Part shown: positions 52,569-60,996 of the stretch, one piece after another
Layout of the letters: every line of letters starts with the position of its first letter
Numbering within the stretch: position 1 is the stretch's first letter
Source of the DNA: Caulobacter zeae
GTDB lineage: Bacteria > Pseudomonadota > Alphaproteobacteria > Caulobacterales > Caulobacteraceae
DNA: 64,000 bases
Assembly: GCF_002858925.1 (NCBI RefSeq)
Contig: NZ_PJRS01000049.1
Span: 310,001-374,000 of the forward strand
Direction: 5' to 3'
The notes under the pieces: model-generated
Seen by the model: the letters and a program-made list of their open reading frames with translations, nothing else
Told to the model about the DNA's origin: nothing
The model's database searches: none
Position numbers and translations under genes: made by a program

Positions 52569-52616
52569 CCGTCACAAATCCGTTGCGCGTGCGCCGCAAA
52601 CCAGGGAACGGATTTG
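52569..52616 (+). promoter_or_regulatory. Pho-box-like repeat and inverted repeat upstream of phnC
   Basis: CCGTCAC-AAAT-CCGTTGC (52569-52586) is an 11-bp direct repeat resembling the PhoB half-site CTGTCAT. Overlapping it, CAAATCCGTT (52575-52584) and AACGGATTTG (52607-52616) form a perfect 10-bp inverted repeat around 22 bases. It sits 38-85 bp before the phnC start. Confidence 0.45.
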
Positions 52617-52653
52617 CCCGCGCCGGAAACCACGTTAAGGATTCGTCCCGACC

Positions 52654-53448
52654 ATGACGTCGGACCCTGTTCTCTCGATCCGCGCCGTATCCAAGACCTT
52701 CGGGTCGCGGAAGGCCCTGAACGCTGTTTCGCTCGACGTGGCGCGGGGCGAGATGATCGCGCTCATCGGTCCTTCGGGCTCGGGCAAGTCGACCCTGCTG
52801 CGCTCGATCGACGGCCTGCAGACCATCGACGACGGTAATGGCGCGATCAGCGCCTTCGGCGGTCCCGTCCAGGCCAGGGGTCGCGTTTCCGACCAGGTGC
52901 GCAAGGCGCGCATCCGCATCGGCTTCATCGCCCAGCAGTTCAACCTCGTCGGCCGCCTGTCGCTGTTCAGCAACGTGGCGCTGGGGTCGCTGGGCCGCAT
53001 CCCGCTGGTGCGCGGCCTCTTCGGCGCCTGGCCGAAAGAGACCCGCGAGGCGGCCATGGCTGCCCTGCACCGCGTCGGCATCTCCGACTACGCCGGCCAG
53101 CGCGCCAACACGCTTTCGGGCGGCCAGCAGCAGCGCGGCGCCATCGCCCGCGCCCTGGTCCAGAAGGCCAAGATCATCCTCGCCGACGAACCGGTCGCCT
53201 CGCTCGACCCGGTGTCGGCGCGCAAGGTCATGGAGATCCTCCGCGACCTGAACGCCAGCGACGGCCTGACCGTCATCGTCACCCTGCACCAGGTGGACTA
53301 CGCCCTGCGCTACTGCGACCGGGTCGTGGCCCTGAAGGCGGGGCAGAAGGTCTATGACGGCCCCGCCGACGCGCTGGACCGTGACAAGCTCATCGAAATC
53401 TACGGCCCGGAATTCGAGGACGTGTTCTGGGAAGGAGCCCCGCAATGA
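52654..53448 (+). CDS. phnC: Phosphonate ABC transporter ATP-binding protein
   Basis: 264 residues. Walker A GPSGSGKST (39-47), signature LSGGQQQRGAIARAL and Walker B ILADEPVASLDP are intact, and TLHQVDYALRYCDR is the PhnC-type H-loop region. It energises import of phosphonates or phosphite. The phnCDE trio is compact: phnC and phnD overlap at ATGA. No carbon-phosphorus lyase or ptxD is adjacent, so what follows import is not known. Confidence 0.92.
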   Translation: MTSDPVLSIRAVSKTFGSRKALNAVSLDVARGEMIALIGPSGSGKSTLLRSIDGLQTIDDGNGAISAFGGPVQARGRVSDQVRKARIRIGFIAQQFNLVGRLSLFSNVALGSLGRIPLVRGLFGAWPKETREAAMAALHRVGISDYAGQRANTLSGGQQQRGAIARALVQKAKIILADEPVASLDPVSARKVMEILRDLNASDGLTVIVTLHQVDYALRYCDRVVALKAGQKVYDGPADALDRDKLIEIYGPEFEDVFWEGAPQ

Positions 53449-54452
53449 TCCGCCGCAGCCTGATCGCCGGCCTGATGCTTTCCGGCCTGGCGCTCGCCGC
53501 CTGCTCGGGCCCGTCCGAGGCCCCCGCGTCGAAGGACACGGTGACCTTCTCGATCCTGTCCACCGAGTCCGCCCAGAACATGGAGAGCTACTGGAAGCCC
53601 ATCCTGGAGGACATGGAAAAGCAGACCGGCCTGAAGGTGAAGCCGTTCTTCTCGTCCAACTACTCGTCGCTGATCGTGGCCATGGGCGCCAAGCAGACGG
53701 ACCTGGGCTGGTTCTCCAACCAGTCGGGCCTGGAGGCGGTGCGCCGCTCGAACGGCGAGGTCTTCGCCCGCACCTTCGACCCCTCGGGCGTCGACGGCTA
53801 CAAGTCGGTCGTGATCGTGCCGAAGGACAGCAAGCTGACCCTCGAAGGCTTGCTCAAGTGCGACAAGTCGCTGAACTTCGGCATCGGCGACAAGAAGTCG
53901 ACCTCGGGCACCCTGGCGCCGATGACCTACCTGTTCATCCCGGCCGGCAAGAAGCCCGAGACCTGCTTCAAGACCGTGCTGACCGGCAACCACCAGGCCA
54001 ACCTGTTCGCCGTGGCCAACGGCAAGCTGGACGCCGCCACCAACAACTCCACCAGCCTGCGCCTGAACGCGGCCCGCAAGGACGGCCAGGCCGACAGGGT
54101 CAAGGTGATCTGGGAGTCGCCGACCCTGCCCGAGGATCCGATCATCTGGCGCAAGGATCTCGATCCGGTCGTGAAGGAAAAGCTGCGCCAGTTCTTCCTG
54201 ACCTACGCCCAGGGCGACACCCCCGAGGCCGCCAGGCAGCGCGCCAATCTCGAGCGCCTGTCGATCGGCGGCTTCAAGCCGGCCGATGACAGCCACCTGC
54301 TGACCGTCCGCGAGATGGAGGCGCTGGAGAACTTCGGCCTGGCCAAGGAAGGCGGCGACGCGGCCAAGATCGCCGACGCCCAGAAGAAGCTCGACGGCGT
54401 GCGCGCCGAACGCCTGGCCGCCGAGGCCAAGGCCGGCCTGCCCGCCAACTGA
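53445..54452 (+). CDS. phnD: Phosphonate ABC transporter substrate-binding lipoprotein
   Basis: 335 residues. A lipobox (LALAAC, Cys20) makes this a lipoprotein, attached to the inner membrane rather than free. The PhnD fold is seen in STESAQNMESYWKPI, FSSNYSSLIVAMGAKQTDLGWF and the phosphonate-binding KSTSGTLAP stretch. It overlaps the phnC stop by 4 bp. The ligand, phosphonate or phosphite, is not decided by these features. Confidence 0.9.
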   Translation: MIRRSLIAGLMLSGLALAACSGPSEAPASKDTVTFSILSTESAQNMESYWKPILEDMEKQTGLKVKPFFSSNYSSLIVAMGAKQTDLGWFSNQSGLEAVRRSNGEVFARTFDPSGVDGYKSVVIVPKDSKLTLEGLLKCDKSLNFGIGDKKSTSGTLAPMTYLFIPAGKKPETCFKTVLTGNHQANLFAVANGKLDAATNNSTSLRLNAARKDGQADRVKVIWESPTLPEDPIIWRKDLDPVVKEKLRQFFLTYAQGDTPEAARQRANLERLSIGGFKPADDSHLLTVREMEALENFGLAKEGGDAAKIADAQKKLDGVRAERLAAEAKAGLPAN

Positions 54453-54454
54453 CG

Positions 54455-55273
54455 ATGAGCGAGACCCCGATCCCGGCCCCGCCGAAGCGCTCGGCTTCGG
54501 CCATCGGCTTCGACCTGCTGCTGTGGGGCGGCGTGGCCGTCCTGCTGGTGGTCAGCTTCAAGCCGGCCGAGATCGACAAGTTCCCCGAGCTATTCGCGGG
54601 GTCGGAGCGCATGCGCGACTTCGCGCGCGGCTTCTTCTCGGCCTTCACCGATCTGGACGCCTTCATGGCGGTGGACTGGTCGCTGTTCGTCGCCAAGATG
54701 TGGGAGACGATCCAGATGGCGCTGTGGGGCACGGCGCTGGCCGTGCTCGTGGCGGTGCCGCTGGGCATCCTCGGCGCGCGCAACATCACGCCCTGGTGGA
54801 TCCAGCAGCCGGTGCGCCGCCTGCTCGACCTGATCCGTTCGATCCCCGACCTGGTGGTGGCGCTGATCTTCATCACCGCCGTGGGCCTGGGCCCCTTCGC
54901 CGGCGTCATGGCCATCATGTTCAACACCGGCGGCGTGCTGGCCAAGCTGTTCGCCGAGGCCGTGGAGTCGATCGACAAGGGGCCGGTCGAGGGCGTGCGC
55001 GCCACCGGCGCGGTCAAGCTGCAGGAGATCATCTGGGGCGTGATCCCGCAGGTGGCCCCGCTGTGGACCAGCTACGCCCTCTATCGCTTCGAAAGCAGCG
55101 CCCGCGCCGCCACGGTGCTGGGGCTGATCGGCGCCGGCGGCATCGGCCAGATCCTCATCGACTCGATCAACGCCTTCCAGTTCGACCAGACCGGCTGCAT
55201 CGTCCTGGTCATCGTTGTGGCGGTGTCGATGATCGACCTGCTGTCCCAGGCGATCCGCTCGCGGCTGCTGTAG
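54455..55273 (+). CDS. phnE: Phosphonate ABC transporter permease
   Basis: 272 residues, about five transmembrane helices. The inner-membrane permease loop ARATGAVKLQEIIWGVIPQ binds the ATPase (EAA motif), and DLIRSIPDLVVALIFI is typical of PhnE. A final helical segment with GLIGAGGIGQILIDSINAF is conserved in the family. It starts 2 bp after the phnD stop. A single permease gene is present. Confidence 0.91.
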   Translation: MSETPIPAPPKRSASAIGFDLLLWGGVAVLLVVSFKPAEIDKFPELFAGSERMRDFARGFFSAFTDLDAFMAVDWSLFVAKMWETIQMALWGTALAVLVAVPLGILGARNITPWWIQQPVRRLLDLIRSIPDLVVALIFITAVGLGPFAGVMAIMFNTGGVLAKLFAEAVESIDKGPVEGVRATGAVKLQEIIWGVIPQVAPLWTSYALYRFESSARAATVLGLIGAGGIGQILIDSINAFQFDQTGCIVLVIVVAVSMIDLLSQAIRSRLL

Positions 55274-55701
55274 GTCGCGGTTTCTGGCGTTCGCCGGCGG
55301 CGTCGGGTTCAAATTTTCAGCGACGGTTTTGTGTCGCGCCAGGACGGTCCGGTGTCCGGCCGCGCTCTCGCCTGGCGCGGAAAGGCCAAGCTCGATCCAT
55401 GCTACAGAACTCGCAAGCATGGTTGCGGATGCGATTATGTATATCGCTGTTCATGCCGGGATTTCTAAGTCGGTGAAGGCGCCTTGCGGCCCACGCTGAA
55501 ATCTTGTCGCAAAACCAATAGTTTCAATTTTGACTTACGGCGCCAAAAACGAACGTTGTTATCTGCGTTTTATGCGCGGGAGCGGCGCCGGATGTCGGCT
55601 GTGGCGCAAATTTATCACGTCTTGAAACATACATATTGATGTCGCCGAAGCGTCATCGCTGGCGTTTTATCCCCCGCCCCACCAAGAAGGGGTACACATT
55701 C
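55274..55701. other. Intergenic region between phnE and a TonB receptor
   Basis: 428 bp without a gene. A GC-rich stem CGCGCCAGG (55335-55343) with CCTGGCGCG (55371-55379) lies 61 bp after phnE and may stop its transcript. A long moderately AT-rich stretch follows (55490-55640), then the Pho-box-like repeat at 55639-55656 close to the receptor start. Nothing else was found. Confidence 0.5.
55639..55656 (+). promoter_or_regulatory. Pho-box-like repeat before the third TonB receptor
   Basis: ATGTCGC-CGAA-GCGTCAT: two 7-base half-sites 11 bp apart, the second ending in GTCAT like PhoB sites. It is 46 bp before the start codon at 55702. Confidence 0.4.
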
Positions 55702-58122
55702 ATGCGTAAGTATTTCGAAGGCGCGGCCATCGCCGCCCTCATGCTCGCCACGGCGCAAGTTGCGTACGCCGCCGATGTCGCGCCCGCCGCGCCTGCCGAT
55801 GACGCCACCGCGCTGGACAACGTCGTCGTCACCGCCACCAAGCGTGAAACCAATCTGCAAAACACGCCGATCGCCATCTCGGTGCTGAGCGCGACGGCCA
55901 TGGCCGACCGCCACGCCGAAAGCCTGATCAGCCTGCAGGACGGCGCTATCCCGTCGCTGCGCGTCGCCACCTTCGAAGCCCGCCAGTCGGCCCTGACCAT
56001 CGGCATCCGCGGCATCGTGCCGTTCGACGCCAACCAGACCGCCCGCGACCAGGGCGTCGGCGTCTATATCGACGGCGTGTATCTGGGCCGCCAGCAGGGC
56101 CTGAACGCCGCCCTGCTCGACCTGGAGCGCATCGAGGTCCTGCGCGGCCCGCAAGGCACGCTGTTTGGCCGCAACACCGAAGGCGGCGCCCTCAGCATCG
56201 TCACCAAGGCCCCGACGGGCGAGTTCGGGGGCCGCATCACCGCCGGCGTCGGCAACTACGGCGCCTACACCGCCGAACTGCACCAGGACTTCCAGGAGTT
56301 CGCCAACCTGTCGGTCAAGGTCGACGCCCTGCTTCAACACCAGGATCCGACCACCAAGAACCCGCTGGAAGGCCAGGCCGGCTGGAACCAGTACGACCGC
56401 AAGGGCGGCCGCATCAGCGGCCTGTACCAGCCGAACGACAAGTTCAGCGCCCTGGTCGCCTTCGACTACGCCAAGGACGAGAACACCCCGTTCTTCAGCC
56501 AGCTGGTCAGCTACAACCCCTACGGCAAGCGGGTGCGCACCCAGGCCGAGCTGCTGACCGCCGCCAGCGCCCCGGCGGGCACGATCAACCCGCTCTCGCC
56601 GCTGATCAAGGTTCACACCGACCGCCAGTCGGTCTCGGACATCGGCACCATCCAGCAGCCCAGCGTCGACGAGACCGGCGGCCTGATGGCCAACCTGAAG
56701 TACCGCTTCGCGCCGAACCTCGAGCTGCGCTCGATCACCGCCGCCCGCGCCGTGGCCACCAACCAGTGGGACAACTCGGGCATCGCGTCGCGCAACGTCT
56801 TCGCGCCGAACGCCAACTTCGGCCGCTACAGCCTGTCGGACCTCTATCAGCGCCAGTTCAGCCAGGAGTTCCAGCTGGTCGGCGACTTCGGTGACAACTT
56901 CACCTATGTCGGCGGTCTCTACTACTTCAAGGAACACGTGAAGGAATCGGCCGCCACGCCGTTCACCAACCAGTGGAACGCCGACGGCACCGCCTACACG
57001 ATCCGCTCGGCCTACGGCACCTCGAAGAACGCGGCGGGCACGGCCGGCTGGCAGCGCGGCACCCGCTTCATCACCCGCGCCTCGGAAGCCGACGCCGAGA
57101 GCTACGCGGTCTACGGCCAGGGCACCTACACCCCGCCGTCGATGGACGCCCTGCACCTGACGCTCGGCGGCCGCTACACCAAGGACAGCCGCGAGGGCAC
57201 GCTCTACGTCGTCAACGGCAAGGCCACGAACTTCAAGTTCGACTATGACAAGGGTCGCTTCGACCCGATGATCAACGTGGCCTATGACGCCGCCGAGAAC
57301 ATCAACCTCTACGCCAAGTTCTCGACCGGCTACCGCGCCGGCGGGGCCAACGCCCGTTCGCAGAACTTCCAGGCCTTCGACCCGGAAAAGGTCAAGTCCT
57401 ACGAAGTCGGCGCCAAGATGGACCTGCTCGAGAACCGTCTGCGCGTGAACCTGGCCGCCTACGCCATGGACCGCACCGGCACTCAGATCGACTTCGACAG
57501 CGTCGACACCACCCCCGGCAGCCCGACCCAGGGCGCGCACACCGAGGAAACCCGCAATGCGCCGGGCACCTCGAAGATCCGGGGTTTCGAGGCCGACATC
57601 ACGGCCAAGGTCACCGACGACATCGTGGTGGGCTTCTCGTACGCCTACACCGACGTGAAGGTGCCGGACGCGCCGTTCCCGTTCACCGGCAACTCGGTTG
57701 TCCCGCAGGGCACGCCGTTCCCGGTCAACGTGGTCTACACGCCGCCGAACGCCGCCTCGGCCTATATCGACTACAAGAAGCCGGTCGGTTCGATGACCTT
57801 CCGCGCCCACCTGGACGCCAACTACGCCGACGCCCAGTACTCGTTCCAGACCGAATTCGCCGACACCTCGGCGACCGGTTCGCGGACCGAATACGTGGCG
57901 GCCAAGACCGACAGCAGCTTCATCGTCAACGGCAACCTGACCCTGGCAGACATCAGCATGGCTGACGGCGCCGCCTCGGCCAGCCTGTCGCTGTGGTCGC
58001 GCAACCTGCTCAACGAAGAGCACATCTACCGCATCTCGGCCGCCAACCGCGGCACGATCGGCGACTACGCCAACTTCAACCCGCCCCGCACCTACGGGCT
58101 GGAACTGCGCGTGAAGTACTAG
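55702..58122 (+). CDS. TonB-dependent outer-membrane receptor (phosphorus-island copy)
   Basis: 806 residues. Signal peptide 1-24 (AYAAD). The plug begins with NVVVTATKRETNLQNTPIAI, a common TonB-box region, and contains VYLGRQQGLNAALLDLERIEVLRGPQGTLFGRN split over positions about 115-150 (key motif RIEVLRGPQGTLFGRN). The barrel follows and ends in GLELRVKY with an aromatic last residue. ATG 55702 has AAGGGG upstream. It resembles the siderophore/cobalamin-like receptors with a complete plug. Its position between phnCDE and the OprO/P-like porin suggests uptake of a phosphorus-containing compound, but that is inference. Confidence 0.9.
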   Translation: MRKYFEGAAIAALMLATAQVAYAADVAPAAPADDATALDNVVVTATKRETNLQNTPIAISVLSATAMADRHAESLISLQDGAIPSLRVATFEARQSALTIGIRGIVPFDANQTARDQGVGVYIDGVYLGRQQGLNAALLDLERIEVLRGPQGTLFGRNTEGGALSIVTKAPTGEFGGRITAGVGNYGAYTAELHQDFQEFANLSVKVDALLQHQDPTTKNPLEGQAGWNQYDRKGGRISGLYQPNDKFSALVAFDYAKDENTPFFSQLVSYNPYGKRVRTQAELLTAASAPAGTINPLSPLIKVHTDRQSVSDIGTIQQPSVDETGGLMANLKYRFAPNLELRSITAARAVATNQWDNSGIASRNVFAPNANFGRYSLSDLYQRQFSQEFQLVGDFGDNFTYVGGLYYFKEHVKESAATPFTNQWNADGTAYTIRSAYGTSKNAAGTAGWQRGTRFITRASEADAESYAVYGQGTYTPPSMDALHLTLGGRYTKDSREGTLYVVNGKATNFKFDYDKGRFDPMINVAYDAAENINLYAKFSTGYRAGGANARSQNFQAFDPEKVKSYEVGAKMDLLENRLRVNLAAYAMDRTGTQIDFDSVDTTPGSPTQGAHTEETRNAPGTSKIRGFEADITAKVTDDIVVGFSYAYTDVKVPDAPFPFTGNSVVPQGTPFPVNVVYTPPNAASAYIDYKKPVGSMTFRAHLDANYADAQYSFQTEFADTSATGSRTEYVAAKTDSSFIVNGNLTLADISMADGAASASLSLWSRNLLNEEHIYRISAANRGTIGDYANFNPPRTYGLELRVKY

Positions 58123-58178
58123 GCCCGGATCTTCCGGTTCCGGGTTGTCCGGCGCCGGAGCAAGGCTTCGAAAATGGC

Positions 58179-58208
58179 GAAGGGCGGTCCAGCGATGGGC
58201 CGCCCTTC
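58179..58208 (+). terminator. Terminator after the TonB receptor
   Basis: Perfect 9-bp stem GAAGGGCGG / CCGCCCTTC with a 12-base loop, followed by TGCTTTT. It separates the receptor from the porin transcript. Confidence 0.8.
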
Positions 58209-58333
58209 TGCTTTTGCGGTTCGGGCGGCGGCGCCTTTCGGGCGGGGCTGTTCGTCTGTGGGCGGATCTCCCGACGCGTCGCCGCCAGCGCCTCTGTCAT
58301 GGAAAAATCACTGTTCAGCGAACGCAAAAACAG

Positions 58334-58373
58334 TTGTCGCCGACTTGTCGTAAATCGGTATCCGAACCGTCAC
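58334..58373 (+). promoter_or_regulatory. Phased Pho-box-like half-sites before the porin
   Basis: TTGTCGC (58334) and TTGTCGT (58345) are 11 bp apart with CCGTCAC at 58367, exactly 22 bp on; the 58356 position (CGGTATC) is degenerate. Two or three PhoB half-sites in 11-bp phase are consistent with tandem PhoB dimers. The porin ATG is 90 bp downstream. Confidence 0.45.
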
Positions 58374-58462
58374 GAGCCCCCGTTAAAGCCCCAGAACGTC
58401 GTTATCCCGCCCGTCATGGGCCGTGGAAAACAGGCGCAAACCTAAAAGGGGGGTGTCTCGTA

Positions 58463-59719
58463 ATGAGTGTCAGTGCCTCTTTGCTTTCCCGCTCGGCGCT
58501 GGGCTTTTCGCTCGCCCTGGGTCTCGCCGCCGCCGCCCAGGCCCAGGACCTGGGCGTGAAATGGAGCGGTTCTCCGCAATTCTCCAATGACGACGTGGCC
58601 TTCAAGGTCCGTGGTCGGATCCTGCTGGACGCCGTGTTCCAGGACGTCGAGCGCGACGGCCCGGGCGGCGACTTCGACACCCGCAACGTGCGGGGCCGGC
58701 AGGTCTTCCTCGGCATCGAGGGCAAACTGAACAACTACTTCGCCTACAAGGCCGAAGGCGGCGCCGTGAACGGCGGCGCCTGGGCCTGGGACGACGTGCT
58801 CATCGAGTACAAGCCCAATGAGCCGGTCTCGCTGATGTTCGGCAACATCAAGGCCGCCGGCCTCGAGAACCTGACCTCGACCCGCTTCATCACCTTCATG
58901 GACCGCGGTCCGTACGGCGATTTCGGCGTCGACTCCTACCTGCTGGGCGTGGTGGCGAAGTACCAGGGCCTGAACTACAGCCTGACGGGGGCGGTGCAGG
59001 GCGCGCCGATCAACACCGCCGACCTGGCCAACGCCAACGCAGACTCCAAGGAGCGGATCACCCTGACCACCCGCGCCCACTGGGCGCCGGTCAACGGCGA
59101 CCTCGACAAGCTGCACCTAGCGCTGTCCTACCGCTATCGCAACCGCGGCGACGAGGGCGCCTTCGTCTACAGCGGTCGCACCAACACCGCCTACAGCAAC
59201 GCCACCTTCTACACCTCGGGCGGCATCGGCAATCGCGACAAGACCCTGGCCTTCGAAGGCGCCTACGTGCACGGGCCGTTCTCGGTGCAGGGCGAGTACG
59301 CCTCGATCGACGTCACCCGCCTGGGCGGCGCGGCCGTCGGCGGCGACCCGAAGATCAAGGTCGGCTACGCCTACGTGACCTTCTGGCCGACCGGCGAGAT
59401 GCGCAACTACGACGCCATGGCCGGCGAGTTCAAACGGCCCAAGATCCTCAACCCGGTGACCGCCGGCGGCTGGGGCGGGGTCGAGCTGGCCCTGCGCTAC
59501 GACATCGCCGACACCACCGAGGCCTACGAGACCCTGAAGACCAAGCCGGCCGCCTCGCAGGCCGGCGAATACAAGGCCGTGACGCTGGGCGTGAACTACT
59601 ATCCGACGTCATACGTCCGCTTCCAGGCCAACTACACCGACGGCGACGTCGACAACTTCGGCGCCAACCAGGACTACAGCATCAAGCAGTTCCAGCTGCG
59701 CGCGCAGCTGGACTTCTAG
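58463..59719 (+). CDS. OprO/OprP-like outer-membrane porin
   Basis: 418 residues. Signal peptide 1-27 (AQAQD). The beta-barrel strands start with FKVRGRILLDAVFQDVERDG, in which the aromatic alternation and DTRNVRGRQVFLGIEGKLNNYFAYK follow the phosphate-selective porin family (OprO/P). The last strand QFQLRAQLDF ends in Phe. Porins of this family admit phosphate or polyphosphate under starvation. ATG 58463 has AAGGGGGG upstream. The next gene encodes a PstS-like binding protein, supporting the phosphate role. Confidence 0.88.
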   Translation: MSVSASLLSRSALGFSLALGLAAAAQAQDLGVKWSGSPQFSNDDVAFKVRGRILLDAVFQDVERDGPGGDFDTRNVRGRQVFLGIEGKLNNYFAYKAEGGAVNGGAWAWDDVLIEYKPNEPVSLMFGNIKAAGLENLTSTRFITFMDRGPYGDFGVDSYLLGVVAKYQGLNYSLTGAVQGAPINTADLANANADSKERITLTTRAHWAPVNGDLDKLHLALSYRYRNRGDEGAFVYSGRTNTAYSNATFYTSGGIGNRDKTLAFEGAYVHGPFSVQGEYASIDVTRLGGAAVGGDPKIKVGYAYVTFWPTGEMRNYDAMAGEFKRPKILNPVTAGGWGGVELALRYDIADTTEAYETLKTKPAASQAGEYKAVTLGVNYYPTSYVRFQANYTDGDVDNFGANQDYSIKQFQLRAQLDF

Positions 59720-59783
59720 GACCGCCCCGTTCCGCCGGGCGGCGCGGCCGCCTGGCCAACCCTTCCTGTCCAGGAAATCCACG

Positions 59784-60827
59784 ATGAAGAAGCTTCTGTC
59801 CTGCGCGGCCGCCGCGCTCGCCCTGTCGGGCCTGGCCGCCGTCCCCGCCCATGCCGCCCGCGACTATGTCTGGGCCGCCGGCTCCTCGACCGTGTTCCCG
59901 TTCGCCACCCGCACCGCCGAGAACTTCGCCAAGAAGTCCGGCAAGAAGGCCCCGAAGGTCGAGAGCCTGGGCACTGGCGGCGGCATCAAGCTGTTCTGCG
60001 GCGGTGCTGGCGAGGGCTTCCCCGACATCGCCAACGCCTCGCGCCCGATGAAGCGCAGCGAGTTCGACCAGTGCGCCGCCAAGGGCGTGAAGGACATCAT
60101 CCAGATCAAGATCGGCTTCGACGGCATCGTGGTCGCCACCGACAAGGACGGCGCCGACTACAACTTCAAGACCGAGCAGCTGTTCCTGGGCCTGGCCGCC
60201 AACGTCTACAAGGGCGGCCAGTGGGTGAAGAACACCACCAACAGCTGGGACGACGTCGGCGGCGGCCTGCCGGGCAACAAGATCCTGGTCTACGGCCCGC
60301 CCCCGACCTCGGGCACCCGCGACGCCTTCGTCGAGCTGGCCATCGAGGCCGGAGCCCGCAAGTTCCCGTCGATCGAAGCGATCCGCTCGGACAACGAAAA
60401 GCTGTTCAAGGCCAAGGTCGACCCGCTGCGGGGCGACGGCTGGGTCGACGCCGGCGAGAACGACAACGCCGTGGTCGGCACCCTGACCAAGACCCCCGGC
60501 TCGCTGGGCGTGTTCGGCTGGTCCTACCTCGAAGAGAACATGGACAAGATCAAGGGCGCCTCGATCAACGGCGTGCGGCCCTCGGCCCAGACCATCGCCG
60601 ACGGTTCCTATCCGCTGTCGCGCTCGCTGTTCATCTACGTCAAGAAGAGCAACATCGGCGTCACCCCGGGCCTGGAGGACTTCCTCAAGGAGTTCACCTC
60701 CGACGCGGCCACCGGTCGCGGCGGCTACCTGCAGGGCCGCGGCCTGATCCCGCTGCCGCCCGGTCAGCATCAGGCCCAGAAGGACGTGGTGGCCAAGAAG
60801 ACCGCGATGGCCCGTCCGGCCTCGTAA
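59784..60827 (+). CDS. pstS: PstS-family phosphate-binding protein
   Basis: 347 residues with a signal peptide (AHAAR). Phosphate-binding loops GSSTVFPF near the N-terminus, GTGGGIKLFCGG in the middle and TSGTRDAF contain the Ser, Thr, Arg and Asp ligands. AGGAAATCC just before ATG 59784 is a good SD. pstC, pstA, pstB and phoU do not follow, so this copy is alone, coupled instead to the porin 64 bp upstream. Whether another pstS exists elsewhere is unknown. The adjacency argues for a specialised high-affinity role. A strong terminator follows. Confidence 0.9.
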   Translation: MKKLLSCAAAALALSGLAAVPAHAARDYVWAAGSSTVFPFATRTAENFAKKSGKKAPKVESLGTGGGIKLFCGGAGEGFPDIANASRPMKRSEFDQCAAKGVKDIIQIKIGFDGIVVATDKDGADYNFKTEQLFLGLAANVYKGGQWVKNTTNSWDDVGGGLPGNKILVYGPPPTSGTRDAFVELAIEAGARKFPSIEAIRSDNEKLFKAKVDPLRGDGWVDAGENDNAVVGTLTKTPGSLGVFGWSYLEENMDKIKGASINGVRPSAQTIADGSYPLSRSLFIYVKKSNIGVTPGLEDFLKEFTSDAATGRGGYLQGRGLIPLPPGQHQAQKDVVAKKTAMARPAS

Positions 60828-60873
60828 AAAAGGGCGCATTTCGGGGCGGTTTTCGCCTCGCGACCGAAGATTG

Positions 60874-60907
60874 CGTCGCGGTCCTATGGGCCGCGGCGTT
60901 TTCTTTT
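60874..60907 (+). terminator. Terminator after pstS
   Basis: CGTCGCGGTCC (60874-60884) pairs with GGGCCGCGGCG (60888-60898) through 9 Watson-Crick and 2 G-U pairs, followed by TTTTCTTTT. A clear rho-independent terminator. Confidence 0.88.
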
Positions 60908-60996
60908 GTATAGTGCCCTCCGGTCCGCCCGCGCCGCGTAATGAAAGTCTGGGCCGTGGCAGCCGTCCGGCGCCGCGTCACTTGCCCCTAGGGACA

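Larger units (their letters stand above)
58123..58462. other. Intergenic region between TonB receptor and porin
   Basis: 340 bp. It holds the terminator at 58179-58208 and, further on, the phased Pho-box-like half-sites at 58334-58373 that precede the porin. CTGTCAT, a perfect PhoB half-site, appears at 58294-58300, but its partner (CTGTTCA at 58311) is at 17 bp spacing. Confidence 0.5.

Noticed and set aside
55335..55379. Strong intrinsic terminator after phnE
   Set aside because: The stem is real, but its 27-base loop and lack of U tract make the call weak; it is mentioned only as part of the intergenic region.
55615..58023. Minus-strand open frame of about 800 codons
   Set aside because: It is exactly antisense to a TonB receptor with a good signal peptide and plug motifs. 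Its translation is Val/Gly/Arg-rich without domains, as expected from GC-rich shadow frames.
60871..60996. Upstream extension of the CorC-like gene
   Set aside because: It runs through the pstS terminator hairpin and U tract.
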